DNA from: Acidobacteriota bacterium
GTDB lineage: Bacteria > Acidobacteriota > Thermoanaerobaculia > Gp7-AA8
DNA length: 64,000 bases
Direction of reading: 5' to 3'
NCBI GenBank assembly: GCA_019244185.1
Contig: JAFATB010000009.1
Location: 1 to 64,000 of the forward strand
The position numbers were made by a program, and so were the translations under genes. Below the pieces are notes generated by a model. It worked only from the letters and a program-made list of their open reading frames with translations. It ran no database searches and had not been told where the DNA came from. Below are positions 1 through 9,364 of this stretch, one piece after another (position 1 is the stretch's first letter; each line of letters begins with the position of its first letter).

Positions 1-35
1 TCGGCGCCGGCGTCGTCACCAAGATTCTGGAGTAA
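1..35 (+). CDS. tuf: Elongation factor Tu, 3' end only
   Basis: The first bases read in frame as [10 protein letters not shown] followed by TAA, which is the characteristic C-terminus of EF-Tu, the GTPase that delivers aminoacyl-tRNA to the ribosome. Only the last ten codons are in the window. The stop lies 4 nt before rpsJ, matching the common tuf-rpsJ arrangement. It is too short for the ORF track. Confidence 0.9.
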   Translation, partial: GAGVVTKILE

Positions 36-39
36 CCCG

Positions 40-360
<321 letters not shown>

Positions 361-433
361 CGCTCTGCGATAGAGCCGCGCCAACACACAAGAACCGGGC
401 GCAAACCGGTTCCAAGGTGGAAAGAACTTACAC

Positions 434-1075
434 ATGGCAATCGAAGGAATCATTGGCAAGAAGGTCGGGATGACGCAGGTGTTCGCCGAAGACGGCGCGC
501 TCGTGCCTGTGACCGTCATCCAGGCCGGCCCCTGCTTCGTGGTGCAGAAGAAGACCAGTGACAAGGACGGCTACGACGCCGTGCAGATCGGTCTGGTCGA
601 AAAGGTCTCGAACCGCCGCATCACCAGCGCGCTGCGCGGGCATTTCGAGAAGGCCGGCGTGCAGCCGGTGAAGACGATCGCGGAAGTGCCGTACAGCGGC
701 GACGCGAACGTGGGCGACCGCGTGCAGGTCGACATCTTCAAGGCGGGCGACTCGATCGACGTCGTCGGCCAGTCGAAGGGCAAGGGCTATCAGGGCGTCG
801 TGCGCCGTCACGGCTTCGCCGGCGGACGCGAGTCGCACGGCTCGATGTTCCACCGCGCTCCCGGCTCGATCGGCGCCTCGGCGTTCCCGTCGCGCGTCAT
901 GAAGGGCATGCGCATGGGCGGCCGCATGGGCGGCGCTCAGGTCACGGTCAAGAACCTCCGCGTGGCGAAGGTGGACGCCGAGAACAACCTGCTCTACATC
1001 CGCGGCGCCGTTCCGGGCGGCCGCAACGGCCTCGTCTTCGTGCAGTTTTCCAAGAACGGGAAGCGGGGTGAGTAA
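434..1075 (+). CDS. rplC: 50S ribosomal protein L3
   Basis: The 213-aa product begins [17 protein letters not shown], typical of bacterial L3, and contains the glycine-rich [18 protein letters not shown] extension that reaches toward the peptidyl-transferase centre. L3 is a primary 23S rRNA binder and nucleates 50S assembly. The gene ends 2 nt before rplD, so the two are probably translationally coupled. Confidence 0.98.
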   Translation: MAIEGIIGKKVGMTQVFAEDGALVPVTVIQAGPCFVVQKKTSDKDGYDAVQIGLVEKVSNRRITSALRGHFEKAGVQPVKTIAEVPYSGDANVGDRVQVDIFKAGDSIDVVGQSKGKGYQGVVRRHGFAGGRESHGSMFHRAPGSIGASAFPSRVMKGMRMGGRMGGAQVTVKNLRVAKVDAENNLLYIRGAVPGGRNGLVFVQFSKNGKRGE

Positions 1076-1077
1076 CC

Positions 1078-1710
1078 ATGCCGACCATTGACGTCAAGGA
1101 CTGGAACAACAAGAAAGTCGGCTCGGTCGAGTTGCCCGACGAGATCTTTGCATATCCATACAAAGAGCATCTCGTGCACGAGGCCGTGCGCAACTATCTC
1201 GCCTCGCTGCGCCAGGGCACGCACAAGACCAAGACCCGCTCGGAAGTGAGCGGCTCCGGCAAGAAGCCGTTCCGCCAGAAGGGCACCGGCCGCGCGCGCC
1301 AGGGCGGCGCCCGCCCGCCGATCCACCGCCACGGCGGCACGGTGTTCGGCCCGCAGCCGCGCGACTACTCGTACAAGATGAACACGAAGGAGAAGAAGGC
1401 GGCCCTCAAGTCGGCTCTCTCCCAGCGTGTGAAGGAAGGCCACTTCGTCGTGATCAGCGACATGGCCGTGGACGAGGCGAAGACGAAGGCCTTCGCCACG
1501 CGCATCGCCGAGATCGGCGTCGACGGCAAGGCCCTGCTCGTGGACTCGATGGAGAACACGAACGCGGTGCTCGCCTCGCGCAACAACCCGAAGCTGCAGT
1601 TCGTCGACGCGCTGCACGTCAACGTGTACGACGTCGTCAACAGCCGGTACATCGTCCTGAGCCAGGCCGCGCTCGACCGACTGACGGAGGCTCTCAGCAA
1701 TGAACGCTAA
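1078..1710 (+). CDS. rplD: 50S ribosomal protein L4
   Basis: The 210-aa protein has the L4 extended loop (GSGKKPFRQKGTGRARQG) that lines the peptide exit tunnel, followed by the globular domain. In enterobacteria L4 also represses the S10 operon, but no S10 leader can be judged here because it would lie outside the window. The 3' end overlaps the rplW start by 11 nt. Confidence 0.98.
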   Translation: MPTIDVKDWNNKKVGSVELPDEIFAYPYKEHLVHEAVRNYLASLRQGTHKTKTRSEVSGSGKKPFRQKGTGRARQGGARPPIHRHGGTVFGPQPRDYSYKMNTKEKKAALKSALSQRVKEGHFVVISDMAVDEAKTKAFATRIAEIGVDGKALLVDSMENTNAVLASRNNPKLQFVDALHVNVYDVVNSRYIVLSQAALDRLTEALSNER

Positions 1711-1993
1711 TCAGATCATCCGCCGGCCGCTCGTCACCGAGAAGTCGACGCTGCTGCGCGAGTCGGGCGCGAACGTGATCGCGTTCGAGGTCGCCCCGAA
1801 CGCGAACAAGATCGAAGTCAAGCGCGCCGTCGAAGAGCTCTTCAAGGTGAAGGTCGACGAAGTGCGCGTGTTCAACGTCCGCGGAAAGATGAAGCGGATG
1901 GGCCGCTGGGCCGGCCGGCGCCGCGACTGGCGCAAGGCATACGTCCGCCTCAAGGCGGGCGAGAAGGCGCCGGACTTTATCGAAGGCGTGTAA
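1700..1993 (+). CDS. rplW: 50S ribosomal protein L23
   Basis: The 97-aa protein shows the L23 motifs RRPLVTEKSTLL and KVDEVRVFNVRGK. L23 sits at the tunnel exit and is the docking site for trigger factor and SRP. The ATG lies inside the end of rplD, consistent with coupling. Length and order (rplD-rplW-rplB) are standard. Confidence 0.98.
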   Translation: MNANQIIRRPLVTEKSTLLRESGANVIAFEVAPNANKIEVKRAVEELFKVKVDEVRVFNVRGKMKRMGRWAGRRRDWRKAYVRLKAGEKAPDFIEGV

Positions 1994-2020
1994 CGCACTA
2001 GCCGAAAACGAGAAAAGACT

Positions 2021-2845
2021 ATGGCTAAGACAAACTACAAACCGACTTCACCGGGTGTCCGGTTCCAGTCGCACGCGTCCTTCGACGAGATCACGAAGAC
2101 GCGTCCTGAGAAGTCGCTGACGACGGGCAAGCCGAAGACCGGCGGCCGCAACAGCAAGGGCCGCGTCACCTCGCGCTTCATCGGCGGCGGACACAAACAG
2201 AAGTATCGCGACATCGACTTCAAGCGCGACAAGCGCGGGATTCCCGCGAAGGTCGCGGCGATCGAGTACGACCCGAATCGCACCGCGCACATCGCGCTGC
2301 TGCACTACGCCGACGGCGAGAAGCGCTACATCCTCGCGCCGAACGGCCTCGCGGTCGGCACCACGATCACCGCGGGCGAGGACGCCGACATCCTGGTGGG
2401 CAACGCTCTCCCGCTGTCGAAGATCCCTCTCGGTACGCTGATCCACAACATCGAGCTCAAGGAAGGCAAGGGCGGCCAGATGGTCCGCTCCGCCGGCGCC
2501 GCCGCGCAGCTCATCGCCCGCGAGGGTGACTACGCGACGCTCCGTCTTCCCTCGGGCGAGATGCGCAAGGTGCACACGCGCTGCTACGCCACGATCGGAC
2601 AGGTCGGCAACCTCGAGCACGAGAACGTTTCGATCGGCAAGGCGGGCCGCACCCGTCACCTCGGCAAGCGTCCGCACAACCGCGGCGTCTCGATGAACCC
2701 CGTCGACCACCCGCTGGGCGGCGGCGAGGGCAAGACCTCCGGCGGCCGTCATCCGGTCTCGCCGTGGGGCCAGCCCACCAAGGGCTACAAGACCCGCCGC
2801 AACAAGCAGACGAACAAGTTCATCGTCAAGCGGAGAACCAAGTAA
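2021..2845 (+). CDS. rplB: 50S ribosomal protein L2
   Basis: The 274-aa product is full-length L2. Its C-terminal [13 protein letters not shown] segment contains the conserved histidine near the peptidyl-transferase centre, followed by the usual SPWG...T(K/R)GYKTR tail. L2 is required for subunit association. The stop codon overlaps the rpsS start (TAATG). Confidence 0.98.
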   Translation: MAKTNYKPTSPGVRFQSHASFDEITKTRPEKSLTTGKPKTGGRNSKGRVTSRFIGGGHKQKYRDIDFKRDKRGIPAKVAAIEYDPNRTAHIALLHYADGEKRYILAPNGLAVGTTITAGEDADILVGNALPLSKIPLGTLIHNIELKEGKGGQMVRSAGAAAQLIAREGDYATLRLPSGEMRKVHTRCYATIGQVGNLEHENVSIGKAGRTRHLGKRPHNRGVSMNPVDHPLGGGEGKTSGGRHPVSPWGQPTKGYKTRRNKQTNKFIVKRRTK

Positions 2846-3135
2846 TGCGCTCACAGAAAAAAGGTCCGTTCGTGGACGACCACCTGACCAAGAAGGTCGA
2901 GGCGATGAACCGCGAGCGCGACAAGAAGGTCATCAAGACCTGGTCGCGCCGGTCGACGGTGGTTCCGGACATGGTCGGGCACACGATCGCGGTCCATAAC
3001 GGCCGCAAGTTCATCCCGGTCTACGTCTCCGAGAACATGGTCGGCCACAAGCTCGGCGAGTTCGCGCTGACGCGCACGTTCAAGGGCCACAGCGGCAAGA
3101 AGGTCGAGAAGACCGCCAAGCCGGCCGGCAAATAG
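2845..3135 (+). CDS. rpsS: 30S ribosomal protein S19
   Basis: The ORF track opens this frame at 2764, but the real start is the ATG at 2845 overlapping the rplB stop. It gives a normal 96-aa S19 beginning [14 protein letters not shown]. Family motifs [21 protein letters not shown] and [11 protein letters not shown] are present. S19 lies in the 30S head next to S13. Confidence 0.97.
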   Translation: MRSQKKGPFVDDHLTKKVEAMNRERDKKVIKTWSRRSTVVPDMVGHTIAVHNGRKFIPVYVSENMVGHKLGEFALTRTFKGHSGKKVEKTAKPAGK

Positions 3136-3147
3136 CGGAGAAGAACG

Positions 3148-3534
3148 ATGGAAGCAACGGCAACTCTGAAATACCTGAAAGCCTCGCCGCAGAAGGTGCG
3201 CCTCGTCGCGGATCTCGTGCGCGGCAAGAAGGTCGAGGAAGCGCTGAACATCCTGCGCTTCACGCGGAAGACCTGCGCGAAGGACCTCGAGAAGCTGCTC
3301 CGCTCGGCCATCGCCAACGCGGAGAACAAGGAAGCGGGCGCCGACGTCGACGAGCTCGTGGTCTCGAAGATCTACGTCAACGAGGGGCCGCGTGAGAAGC
3401 GCGTGCAGCCCGCGCCGATGGGTCGCGCCTACCGCATCCAGAAGCGGCAGTCGCACATCACCGTGCACGTCTCGGACGAAGTCAAAGCGGTCAACGAGCG
3501 CAGCGGCGGCAAGGGCCGCGCCCGCGCGAAATAA
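3148..3534 (+). CDS. rplV: 50S ribosomal protein L22
   Basis: The 128-aa protein has the L22 core with the beta-hairpin that lines the exit tunnel (EGPREKRVQPAPMGRAYRI). It has a slightly extended basic C-terminus ending SGGKGRARAK. It sits in the canonical position between S19 and S3, 12 nt after rpsS. Confidence 0.97.
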   Translation: MEATATLKYLKASPQKVRLVADLVRGKKVEEALNILRFTRKTCAKDLEKLLRSAIANAENKEAGADVDELVVSKIYVNEGPREKRVQPAPMGRAYRIQKRQSHITVHVSDEVKAVNERSGGKGRARAK

Positions 3535-3546
3535 CGGAGGCACATC

Positions 3547-4197
3547 TTGGGTCAGAAGGTCAATCCTTACGGTTTTCGGCTGGGCTTCAACAAGACCTGG
3601 CATTCGCGCTGGTTCGCGGGGAAGAACTACGCCGAGACGCTCCATCGCGATCTGAAGCTTCGCGAGGACCTCAAGAAGCGCCTCAGCCATGCGGGCGTGT
3701 CGGAGATCGACATCGAGCGCACGGCCAACAAAATGCGCATCAACATCTACACCTCGCGCCCGGGCATCATCATCGGACGCAAAGGTGCGGAAGTGGACAA
3801 GCTGCGCGACGAGCTGCAGAAGCTCGTCAGCGGCGAGGTCTACATCAACATCCAGGAGATCCAGCGTCCGGAGCTCGATTCGCAGCTCGTGGCCGAGAAC
3901 ATCGCCACGCAGCTCGAGCGCCGCATCGCCTTCCGCCGCGCGATGAAGAAGGCCATGGAGTCGGCCTTCCGCTTCGGCGCGAAGGGGATCAAGGTCCGCG
4001 TGTCCGGCCGCCTCAACGGCGCCGAGATCGCGCGCACCGAGTGGTATCAGGACGGCCGCCTGCCGCTGCACACGCTGAAGGCCGACATCGACTATGGTCT
4101 GGCCACGGCGCGGACGACGTACGGCGTCATCGGCATCAAGGTGTGGCTCTACAAGGGTGAGATGGCCAAGACGCGCTCCCGCCGGCGCGCGCAGTAG
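3547..4197 (+). CDS. rpsC: 30S ribosomal protein S3
   Basis: The start is TTG, preceded by CGGAGG. The 216-aa product begins [14 protein letters not shown] and contains the KH type II RNA-binding domain with the GXXG-like GRKG motif near residue 77. S3 lines the mRNA entry tunnel. The length matches bacterial S3, so the TTG start is well supported. Confidence 0.97.
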   Translation: MGQKVNPYGFRLGFNKTWHSRWFAGKNYAETLHRDLKLREDLKKRLSHAGVSEIDIERTANKMRINIYTSRPGIIIGRKGAEVDKLRDELQKLVSGEVYINIQEIQRPELDSQLVAENIATQLERRIAFRRAMKKAMESAFRFGAKGIKVRVSGRLNGAEIARTEWYQDGRLPLHTLKADIDYGLATARTTYGVIGIKVWLYKGEMAKTRSRRRAQ

Positions 4198-4227
4198 TTC
4201 GCAAACGAGTTCAGGAGAAACCGCATC

Positions 4228-4653
4228 ATGATGATGCCGAAGAAGGTCAAGTTCAGAAAGCAGCAGCGCGGACGGCGCCGCGGCCTCGCCACGCGAGGCG
4301 CGAAGGTCTCGTTCGGCGACTACGGTCTGCAGGCGCTCGAGGTGGGCTGGGTCACCGCCCGCCAGATCGAGGCCGCCCGTATCGCCATGACGCGCCACAT
4401 CAAGCGCGGCGGCAAGATCTGGATCCGCATCTTCCCCGACAAGCCGGTCACCAAGAAGCCGCTCGAAACCCGCATGGGCAAGGGCAAGGGTGCGCCGGAA
4501 GAGTGGGTGTGCGTGATCAAGCCCGCCCGCATCCTCTACGAGATGGAGGGTGTGACGCGCGAGGTCGCCGAGGAGGCGTTCCGCCTGGCGGGATCCAAGC
4601 TGCCGATCAAGACGCGCTTCGTCACGCGCGAGCAGACGGAGGTCGGTGAGTAA
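4228..4653 (+). CDS. rplP: 50S ribosomal protein L16
   Basis: The product is 139-141 aa depending on which of three consecutive ATG codons is used; an AGGAGA ribosome-binding site precedes the first. L16 motifs such as [11 protein letters not shown] and [11 protein letters not shown] are clear. L16 sits at the base of the central protuberance near the A site. The stop overlaps the rpmC ATG (TAATG). Confidence 0.96.
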   Translation: MMMPKKVKFRKQQRGRRRGLATRGAKVSFGDYGLQALEVGWVTARQIEAARIAMTRHIKRGGKIWIRIFPDKPVTKKPLETRMGKGKGAPEEWVCVIKPARILYEMEGVTREVAEEAFRLAGSKLPIKTRFVTREQTEVGE

Positions 4654-4859
4654 TGGCCAGCAAGAAGACGATCACGACCCTGCGCGACAAGAGCGCCGAC
4701 GAGCTTCGCTCGCGGGAGCGCGACCTGCGCGAGCAGCTGTTCAAGCTCCGCTTCCAGCGCGCCACGGGGCGGATGGAAAACCCGATGAAGATGCGTCAGG
4801 TCCGCCGCGAGATCGCGCAGATCGCGACGCTGCTCAACGAGCGCGAGCGCAGCGCGTAA
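4653..4859 (+). CDS. rpmC: 50S ribosomal protein L29
   Basis: This 68-aa, two-helix protein shows the L29 pattern ELRSRERDLREQLFKLRFQRATGR followed by the RQVRREIAQIATLLNER helix. L29 lies at the tunnel exit beside L23. It overlaps rplP at the start codon and is followed 12 nt later by rpsQ, the usual order. Confidence 0.96.
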   Translation: MASKKTITTLRDKSADELRSRERDLREQLFKLRFQRATGRMENPMKMRQVRREIAQIATLLNERERSA

Positions 4860-4871
4860 GGAACACAGGCA

Positions 4872-5153
4872 ATGGCTACGAACGAAACGAACAACGGGAA
4901 GACGGCGGCGGACAAGCGCACCAAGATCGGTGTGGTGGTCTCCAACAAGATGCAGAAGACCGTGGTGGTCGCCGTCGAGAACCTCGTCAAGCACGAGATG
5001 TATCAGAAGTACATCAAGCGCACGAACAAGTTCCTCGCGCACGCGGAGCAGAACGACATCAACGTCGGCGACCGCGTGGTGATCGAGGAGACGCGCCCGC
5101 TCTCGAAGCGCAAGCGCTGGAACGTGCGCGAAGTCCTGGACAAGGCGAGCTAA
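4872..5153 (+). CDS. rpsQ: 30S ribosomal protein S17
   Basis: The 93-aa product has the OB-fold S17 signature [17 protein letters not shown] and [15 protein letters not shown]17 is a primary 16S rRNA binder in the 30S body. There is a short polar N-terminal extension (about 15 aa, rich in T, N and K) before the conserved core; the first ATG keeps a good gap from rpmC. Confidence 0.96.
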   Translation: MATNETNNGKTAADKRTKIGVVVSNKMQKTVVVAVENLVKHEMYQKYIKRTNKFLAHAEQNDINVGDRVVIEETRPLSKRKRWNVREVLDKAS

Positions 5154-5181
5154 ATCAACCGCACCGGGGGGAGACAGAATC

Positions 5182-5553
5182 ATGATTCAGATGGGAACCA
5201 TCCTGCAGGTCGCGGACAACACCGGAGCGAAGAAGATCGCCTGCATCCGCATGCGCGGCGGCTCGACGGCCGGCCAGTACGCCGGCGTCGGCGACGTGAT
5301 CACCGCCTCGGTCAAGGAAGCCTCGCCGGACGGCACGGTCAAGAAGGGCGCGGTCGTGAGAGCGGTCATCGTCCGCACCGTCAAGGAGACGCGCCGCCGC
5401 GACGGCTCCTACATCAAGTTCGACGACAACGCCGCGGTCCTGATCAACGATCAGCGCGAGCCGGTCGGCACGCGCGTCTTCGGTCCGGTCGCCCGCGAGC
5501 TCCGCGAGCGGAAGTTCATGAAGATCATCTCGCTCGCGCCGGAAGTCATCTAA
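5182..5553 (+). CDS. rplN: 50S ribosomal protein L14
   Basis: The 123-aa protein is full-length L14 with the signature region [15 protein letters not shown]...[10 protein letters not shown]. It forms an intersubunit bridge with 16S rRNA. The frame opens MIQMGT; a GGGGGGAG purine tract lies upstream of the first ATG. It begins the spc segment of the superoperon. Confidence 0.97.
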   Translation: MIQMGTILQVADNTGAKKIACIRMRGGSTAGQYAGVGDVITASVKEASPDGTVKKGAVVRAVIVRTVKETRRRDGSYIKFDDNAAVLINDQREPVGTRVFGPVARELRERKFMKIISLAPEVI

Positions 5554-5565
5554 AGGAAGCACACC

Positions 5566-5931
5566 ATGGGACTGTACGGACGTAGCATCAAACAGGACGA
5601 GACGCGCCACAAGCCGCACGTCAAGAAGGGCGACACGGTTCGCGTGCTGTCGGGCAAGGACCGCGGCAAGCAGGGCCGCGTGCTCCGCGTCAACGCGACG
5701 AAGGGCACGGCCATCGTCGAGCGCGTCAACTTCACCAAGAAGCACACCAAACCGAACCCCGGCAAGAACGTGCAGGGCGGCATCCTCGAGCGCGAGTCCC
5801 CGATCAACGTGGCCAAGCTCCAGGTGGTCTGCCCGAGCTGCAACGAGCCGGCGCGTCTCGGATCGCACCGCAACGAAGAAGGCGAAGCGCAGCGCTTCTG
5901 CCGCAAATGCAAGGCGGACCTCGGCAAGTAA
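5566..5931 (+). CDS. rplX: 50S ribosomal protein L24 with a C-terminal four-cysteine segment
   Basis: The 121-aa product carries the KOW motif ([20 protein letters not shown]) and [13 protein letters not shown]. Two CxxC pairs near the C-terminus (CPSC and CRKC) form a likely zinc ribbon seen in some bacterial L24 proteins. L24 initiates 50S assembly. It sits in the usual rplN-rplX-rplE order. Confidence 0.96.
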   Translation: MGLYGRSIKQDETRHKPHVKKGDTVRVLSGKDRGKQGRVLRVNATKGTAIVERVNFTKKHTKPNPGKNVQGGILERESPINVAKLQVVCPSCNEPARLGSHRNEEGEAQRFCRKCKADLGK

Positions 5932-5987
5932 GCCGGGACCGCTCATCGACCTGGCTCGTACAACGCCGAGCCGCTGAAGGAACCAAG

Positions 5988-6533
5988 ATGGCAGCCAGAC
6001 TCAAAGACCACTACACGAACGAAGTGCGCAAGCGGCTTCAGAACGAGTTCCAGATCAAGAACCCGATGGCCGTGCCCAAGATCGAGAAAGTCGTTCTCAA
6101 CATGGGCATGGGCGAGGCGATCTCGAACTCGAAGCTGCTCGACACCGCCGTCGAGGACCTCTCCACGATCACCGGCCAGAAGCCGGTGGTCACGCGCGCG
6201 AAGAAGTCCATCGCGGCGTTCAAGCTCCGCGAGGGCGTTCCCATCGGCACGATGGTGACGCTGCGCGGCGAGAAGATGTACGAGTTTCTCGACCGTCTCA
6301 TCAACGTCGCGCTGCCGCGCGTGCGCGACTTCCGCGGCGTGCCGACGCGCTCGTTCGACGGACGCGGCAACTACACCCTCGGCATCCGCGACCACGTCAT
6401 CTTCCCCGAGATCGACGCGGGCAAGGTCGACAAGTCGAAGGGCATGAACATCACGATCGTCACCACGGCGAAGAATGACGAGCAGGCTCGTTTCCTTCTT
6501 CGCGAGCTCGGGATGCCGTTCGCCGGCAAATAA
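5988..6533 (+). CDS. rplE: 50S ribosomal protein L5
   Basis: The ORF track opens upstream at 5907, inside rplX, but the ATG at 5988 follows GAAGGAACC and gives a normal 181-aa L5 beginning MAARLKDHY. Family motifs include [15 protein letters not shown] and [20 protein letters not shown]5 binds 5S rRNA in the central protuberance and contacts P-site tRNA. Confidence 0.96.
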   Translation: MAARLKDHYTNEVRKRLQNEFQIKNPMAVPKIEKVVLNMGMGEAISNSKLLDTAVEDLSTITGQKPVVTRAKKSIAAFKLREGVPIGTMVTLRGEKMYEFLDRLINVALPRVRDFRGVPTRSFDGRGNYTLGIRDHVIFPEIDAGKVDKSKGMNITIVTTAKNDEQARFLLRELGMPFAGK

Positions 6534-6547
6534 GAAGAGGACAGCAC

Positions 6548-6733
6548 ATGGCAAAGACCTCAATGATCGTCAAAGCGGAGCGGAAGCCGAAGTTCTCGGT
6601 GCGCAAGCGCAACCGCTGCAAGAGCTGCGGACGTCCCCGCGGCTACCTGCGGAAGTTTCAGCTCTGCCGCATCTGCTTCCGGCAGCTCTCGCTCGGCGGT
6701 TACATCCCGGGCGTCACCAAGGCGAGCTGGTAG
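6548..6733 (+). CDS. rpsN: 30S ribosomal protein S14, zinc-binding short form
   Basis: The 61-aa length and the two CxxC pairs ([14 protein letters not shown] and CRICFR) identify the zinc-binding type Z S14 rather than the longer zinc-free form. S14 binds 16S rRNA in the 30S head. It lies in its canonical position between L5 and S8. Confidence 0.97.
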   Translation: MAKTSMIVKAERKPKFSVRKRNRCKSCGRPRGYLRKFQLCRICFRQLSLGGYIPGVTKASW

Positions 6734-6766
6734 CTCCAACACGACCGACTACAGGAGTCACAACAC

Positions 6767-7168
6767 ATGTCGATGACAGATCCCATCGCGGATATGCTCA
6801 CCCGAATCCGCAACGGAATTCAGTCGCGCCACGATCGCGTGGAGATGCCGAGCTCGAAGCTGAAGGTGGAGGTTGCACGCATCCTCAAGTCCGAAGGCTT
6901 CGTCAGCAACTTCAAAGTCGTCCAGGAAGACGGCAAGCCGCATGCGACGTTGCGCGTGTATCTCAAGTACTCGGACGGCGAGCCCGTCATCCACGGCATC
7001 GAGCGCGTGTCGCGTCCCGGCCGCCGCGTGTACCGCGGCAAGGAAGACATCCCGCAGGTGCTCGGCGGCCTCGGCCTGGCCATCGTCTCGACCTCGAAGG
7101 GCGTCCTCTCGGGCGCCGAGGCCGCGAAGATTGGCGTCGGCGGCGAAGTGCTTTGCCAGGTTTGGTAA
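6767..7168 (+). CDS. rpsH: 30S ribosomal protein S8
   Basis: The 133-aa protein shows the S8 motifs DPIADMLTRIRNG and the C-terminal STSKGVLSGAEAAKIGVGGE. S8 is a primary 16S rRNA binder and in E. coli represses the spc operon at the L5 region; no such site was recognised here. An AGGAG site precedes the ATG. Confidence 0.97.
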   Translation: MSMTDPIADMLTRIRNGIQSRHDRVEMPSSKLKVEVARILKSEGFVSNFKVVQEDGKPHATLRVYLKYSDGEPVIHGIERVSRPGRRVYRGKEDIPQVLGGLGLAIVSTSKGVLSGAEAAKIGVGGEVLCQVW

Positions 7169-7180
7169 GGAGATCCGCAA

Positions 7181-7723
7181 ATGTCTCGTATCGGTAAGAA
7201 AGAGATCCCGCTGCCGAAAGGCGTCGAGGTCAAGCAGGACGGCGGCAACGTCGTCGTGAAGGGTCCCAAGGGCTCGCTGCAGACCGCGATCGTCCCCGGC
7301 ATCTCGATGTCGGTGGAGAACAACGTCGTGAAGTTCGAGCGCCGCGACGACGAGGGCAAGACCCGCGCGTTCCACGGCCTCATGCGCGCGCTCGTGGCGA
7401 ACAACGTCAAGGGCGTGAGCGAAGGCTTCAAGCGCGAGCTCGACATCGTCGGCGTCGGTTATCGCGCCGAGGTGAAGGGGCGCGAGGTCGTGTTCGCGCT
7501 CGGCTACTCGCATCCGGTGCGCTTCCCGATTCCGGAAGGCATCGACATCGCCGTCGACGCGAAGACCGGCCACATCACCGTGACCGGCATCGATCGCCAG
7601 AAGGTCGGGCAGGTCGCCTCGGAGATCCGCTCGCTGCGCGAGCCGGATCCGTACAAGGGCAAGGGCATCAAGTACAGCGACGAAGTGATTCGCCGCAAGG
7701 CCGGCAAGGCCGCGGGCAAGTAA
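7181..7723 (+). CDS. rplF: 50S ribosomal protein L6
   Basis: The 180-aa product is full-length L6, with two related domains and the C-terminal signature PDPYKGKGIKYSDEVIRRKAGKA. L6 lies near the sarcin-ricin loop and the factor-binding site. It is separated from rplR by 60 nt. Confidence 0.97.
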   Translation: MSRIGKKEIPLPKGVEVKQDGGNVVVKGPKGSLQTAIVPGISMSVENNVVKFERRDDEGKTRAFHGLMRALVANNVKGVSEGFKRELDIVGVGYRAEVKGREVVFALGYSHPVRFPIPEGIDIAVDAKTGHITVTGIDRQKVGQVASEIRSLREPDPYKGKGIKYSDEVIRRKAGKAAGK

Positions 7724-7783
7724 GTTTCGTTAACAGCGTTCACTAGTGGGCCGGGCATCAACCTCGGCACAGAGGAAGCGAAG

Positions 7784-8143
7784 ATGGATCGCGCAAGACA
7801 GAGAGTGGAATCGCGGACGCGCATCCGCGAGCGGGTTCGCCGGAAGGTCACGGGGACGCAGGAGCGTCCGCGCCTGGCCGTGTTCCGGAGCCTCAAGGGC
7901 ATTTACGCGCAGGTGATCGACGACGCGAACGGCCGCACGATCGCGTCGGCCTCGAGCCTCGAGAAGGACGCCGGCGCGAAGGGCTCGAACGCGGCCGCGG
8001 CCAAAGCCGTCGGCGCGCTGATCGCGAAGAAGGCCAAAGACAAGGGCGTGACGCGCGTGGTGTTCGACCGCGGCGGTTACCTCTACCACGGCAACATCAA
8101 GGCGCTCGCGGATGCGGCGCGTGAGAACGGACTGGAATTCTAG
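7784..8143 (+). CDS. rplR: 50S ribosomal protein L18
   Basis: The 119-aa protein has the L18 pattern [20 protein letters not shown] and ends with the conserved [28 protein letters not shown]18 binds 5S rRNA together with L5. A GAGGAAG ribosome-binding site precedes the ATG. Confidence 0.97.
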   Translation: MDRARQRVESRTRIRERVRRKVTGTQERPRLAVFRSLKGIYAQVIDDANGRTIASASSLEKDAGAKGSNAAAAKAVGALIAKKAKDKGVTRVVFDRGGYLYHGNIKALADAARENGLEF

Positions 8144-8151
8144 GAGATCAC

Positions 8152-8706
8152 ATGCAGCGTCCCATGCAGCGTCCCGGTCAGGGTGGCGGCCCCCGCGGGG
8201 ATCGTCGTCAGGAAGAACGATCCGAAAGCGGGATGATCGACAAGGTCGTCCACATCAACCGCGTGACGAAAGTCGTCAAGGGCGGTAAGAACTTCAGCTT
8301 CAGCGCGCTGGTCGTCGTCGGCGACGGCGCCGGCAAAGTGGGCTTCGGCTCCGGCAAGGCGAAGGAAGTTCCGGCCGCCATCAAGAAGGGCATCGAGATC
8401 GCGAAGAAGAACATGATCACCATCGCGCTCTCCGGCACGACCATCCCGCACGCCACGCTCGGCCACTACGGCGCGGGCAAGGTGTTGCTCAAGCCCGCCT
8501 CGGAAGGTACCGGCGTCATCGCCGGCGGTCCGGTGCGCGCGATCCTCGAGTCGGCCGGCATCCAGAACATCCTCACCAAGTCGCTCGGCACCGCCAACCC
8601 GCACAACGTGGTGAAGGCGACGTTCGAGGCGCTCAAGCAGCTGCGCACCGAGGAGCAGTACAAGTCGCTGCGCGGCGGCGACGAAGCCGACGGAGGCGAG
8701 GCATGA
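8152..8706 (+). CDS. rpsE: 30S ribosomal protein S5
   Basis: The 184-aa S5 starts with a glutamine/arginine/proline-rich tail of about 22 residues, then the double-stranded RNA-binding-like domain ([26 protein letters not shown]) and the C-terminal domain. S5 contributes to decoding fidelity. It overlaps rpmD by 4 nt (ATGA). Confidence 0.97.
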   Translation: MQRPMQRPGQGGGPRGDRRQEERSESGMIDKVVHINRVTKVVKGGKNFSFSALVVVGDGAGKVGFGSGKAKEVPAAIKKGIEIAKKNMITIALSGTTIPHATLGHYGAGKVLLKPASEGTGVIAGGPVRAILESAGIQNILTKSLGTANPHNVVKATFEALKQLRTEEQYKSLRGGDEADGGEA

Positions 8707-8909
8707 GCGCGCAGCGCGACACGAACGGCGGCGGCAAGACCATCCGCATCCGCCAGGTGCGCAGCGGCATCGGCTGCACGATCGAGATGCGCGAGACGCT
8801 CAAGGCGCTCGGCCTCGGCAAGATGCACCGCGTCACCGAACGCCTTGACACGAAGGAAGTCCGCGGGATGATCGCCAAGATCCCGCATCTCGTCGAAGTC
8901 GTCGAGTAG
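8703..8909 (+). CDS. rpmD: 50S ribosomal protein L30
   Basis: The 68-aa protein contains the L30 core [30 protein letters not shown]. It has a slightly longer N-terminus than the usual 60-aa form. The start overlaps the rpsE stop, and rplO follows 10 nt later. Confidence 0.95.
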   Translation: MSAQRDTNGGGKTIRIRQVRSGIGCTIEMRETLKALGLGKMHRVTERLDTKEVRGMIAKIPHLVEVVE

Positions 8910-8919
8910 GAGTCATCCG

Positions 8920-9363
8920 ATGGAACTCAACAATCTCAAACCCAAAAAGGGCTCGCGCCACGCGAAAAAGCGTGTCGGCCGCGGCCCCGGCTCCGGCCAC
9001 GGCAAAACGTCGAGCCGCGGTGAGAAGGGACAGAAGTCGCGTTCCGGCTTCAGCCGCACGCTCGGCTTCGAAGGCGGCCAGATGCCGCTGCACCGCCGCC
9101 TGCCGAAGCGTGGCTTCACGAACCTCTTCAAGAAAGATTACGCGGTCGTCAACGTCTCCGATCTCGAGCGCTTCGACAACGGCGCGACGATCGACGAGGC
9201 CGCTCTGCGCCAGGCCGGCCTGGTGAAGGGCCAGCACGACGGCGTCAAGATTCTCGGCGACGGCACGCTGTCGAAGTCGCTGACCGTCTCCGCCACGAAG
9301 TTCTCCGCCTCCGCCCGCAAGCAGATCGAAGCGGCCGGCGGCACCTGCCAGGAGATCCAGTAA
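8920..9363 (+). CDS. rplO: 50S ribosomal protein L15
   Basis: The 147-aa product has the glycine/arginine-rich L15 N-terminus ([26 protein letters not shown]) and the [18 protein letters not shown] motif. L15 is a late-assembly 50S protein. It ends immediately before the GTG start of secY. Confidence 0.97.
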   Translation: MELNNLKPKKGSRHAKKRVGRGPGSGHGKTSSRGEKGQKSRSGFSRTLGFEGGQMPLHRRLPKRGFTNLFKKDYAVVNVSDLERFDNGATIDEAALRQAGLVKGQHDGVKILGDGTLSKSLTVSATKFSASARKQIEAAGGTCQEIQ

Positions 9364-9364
9364 C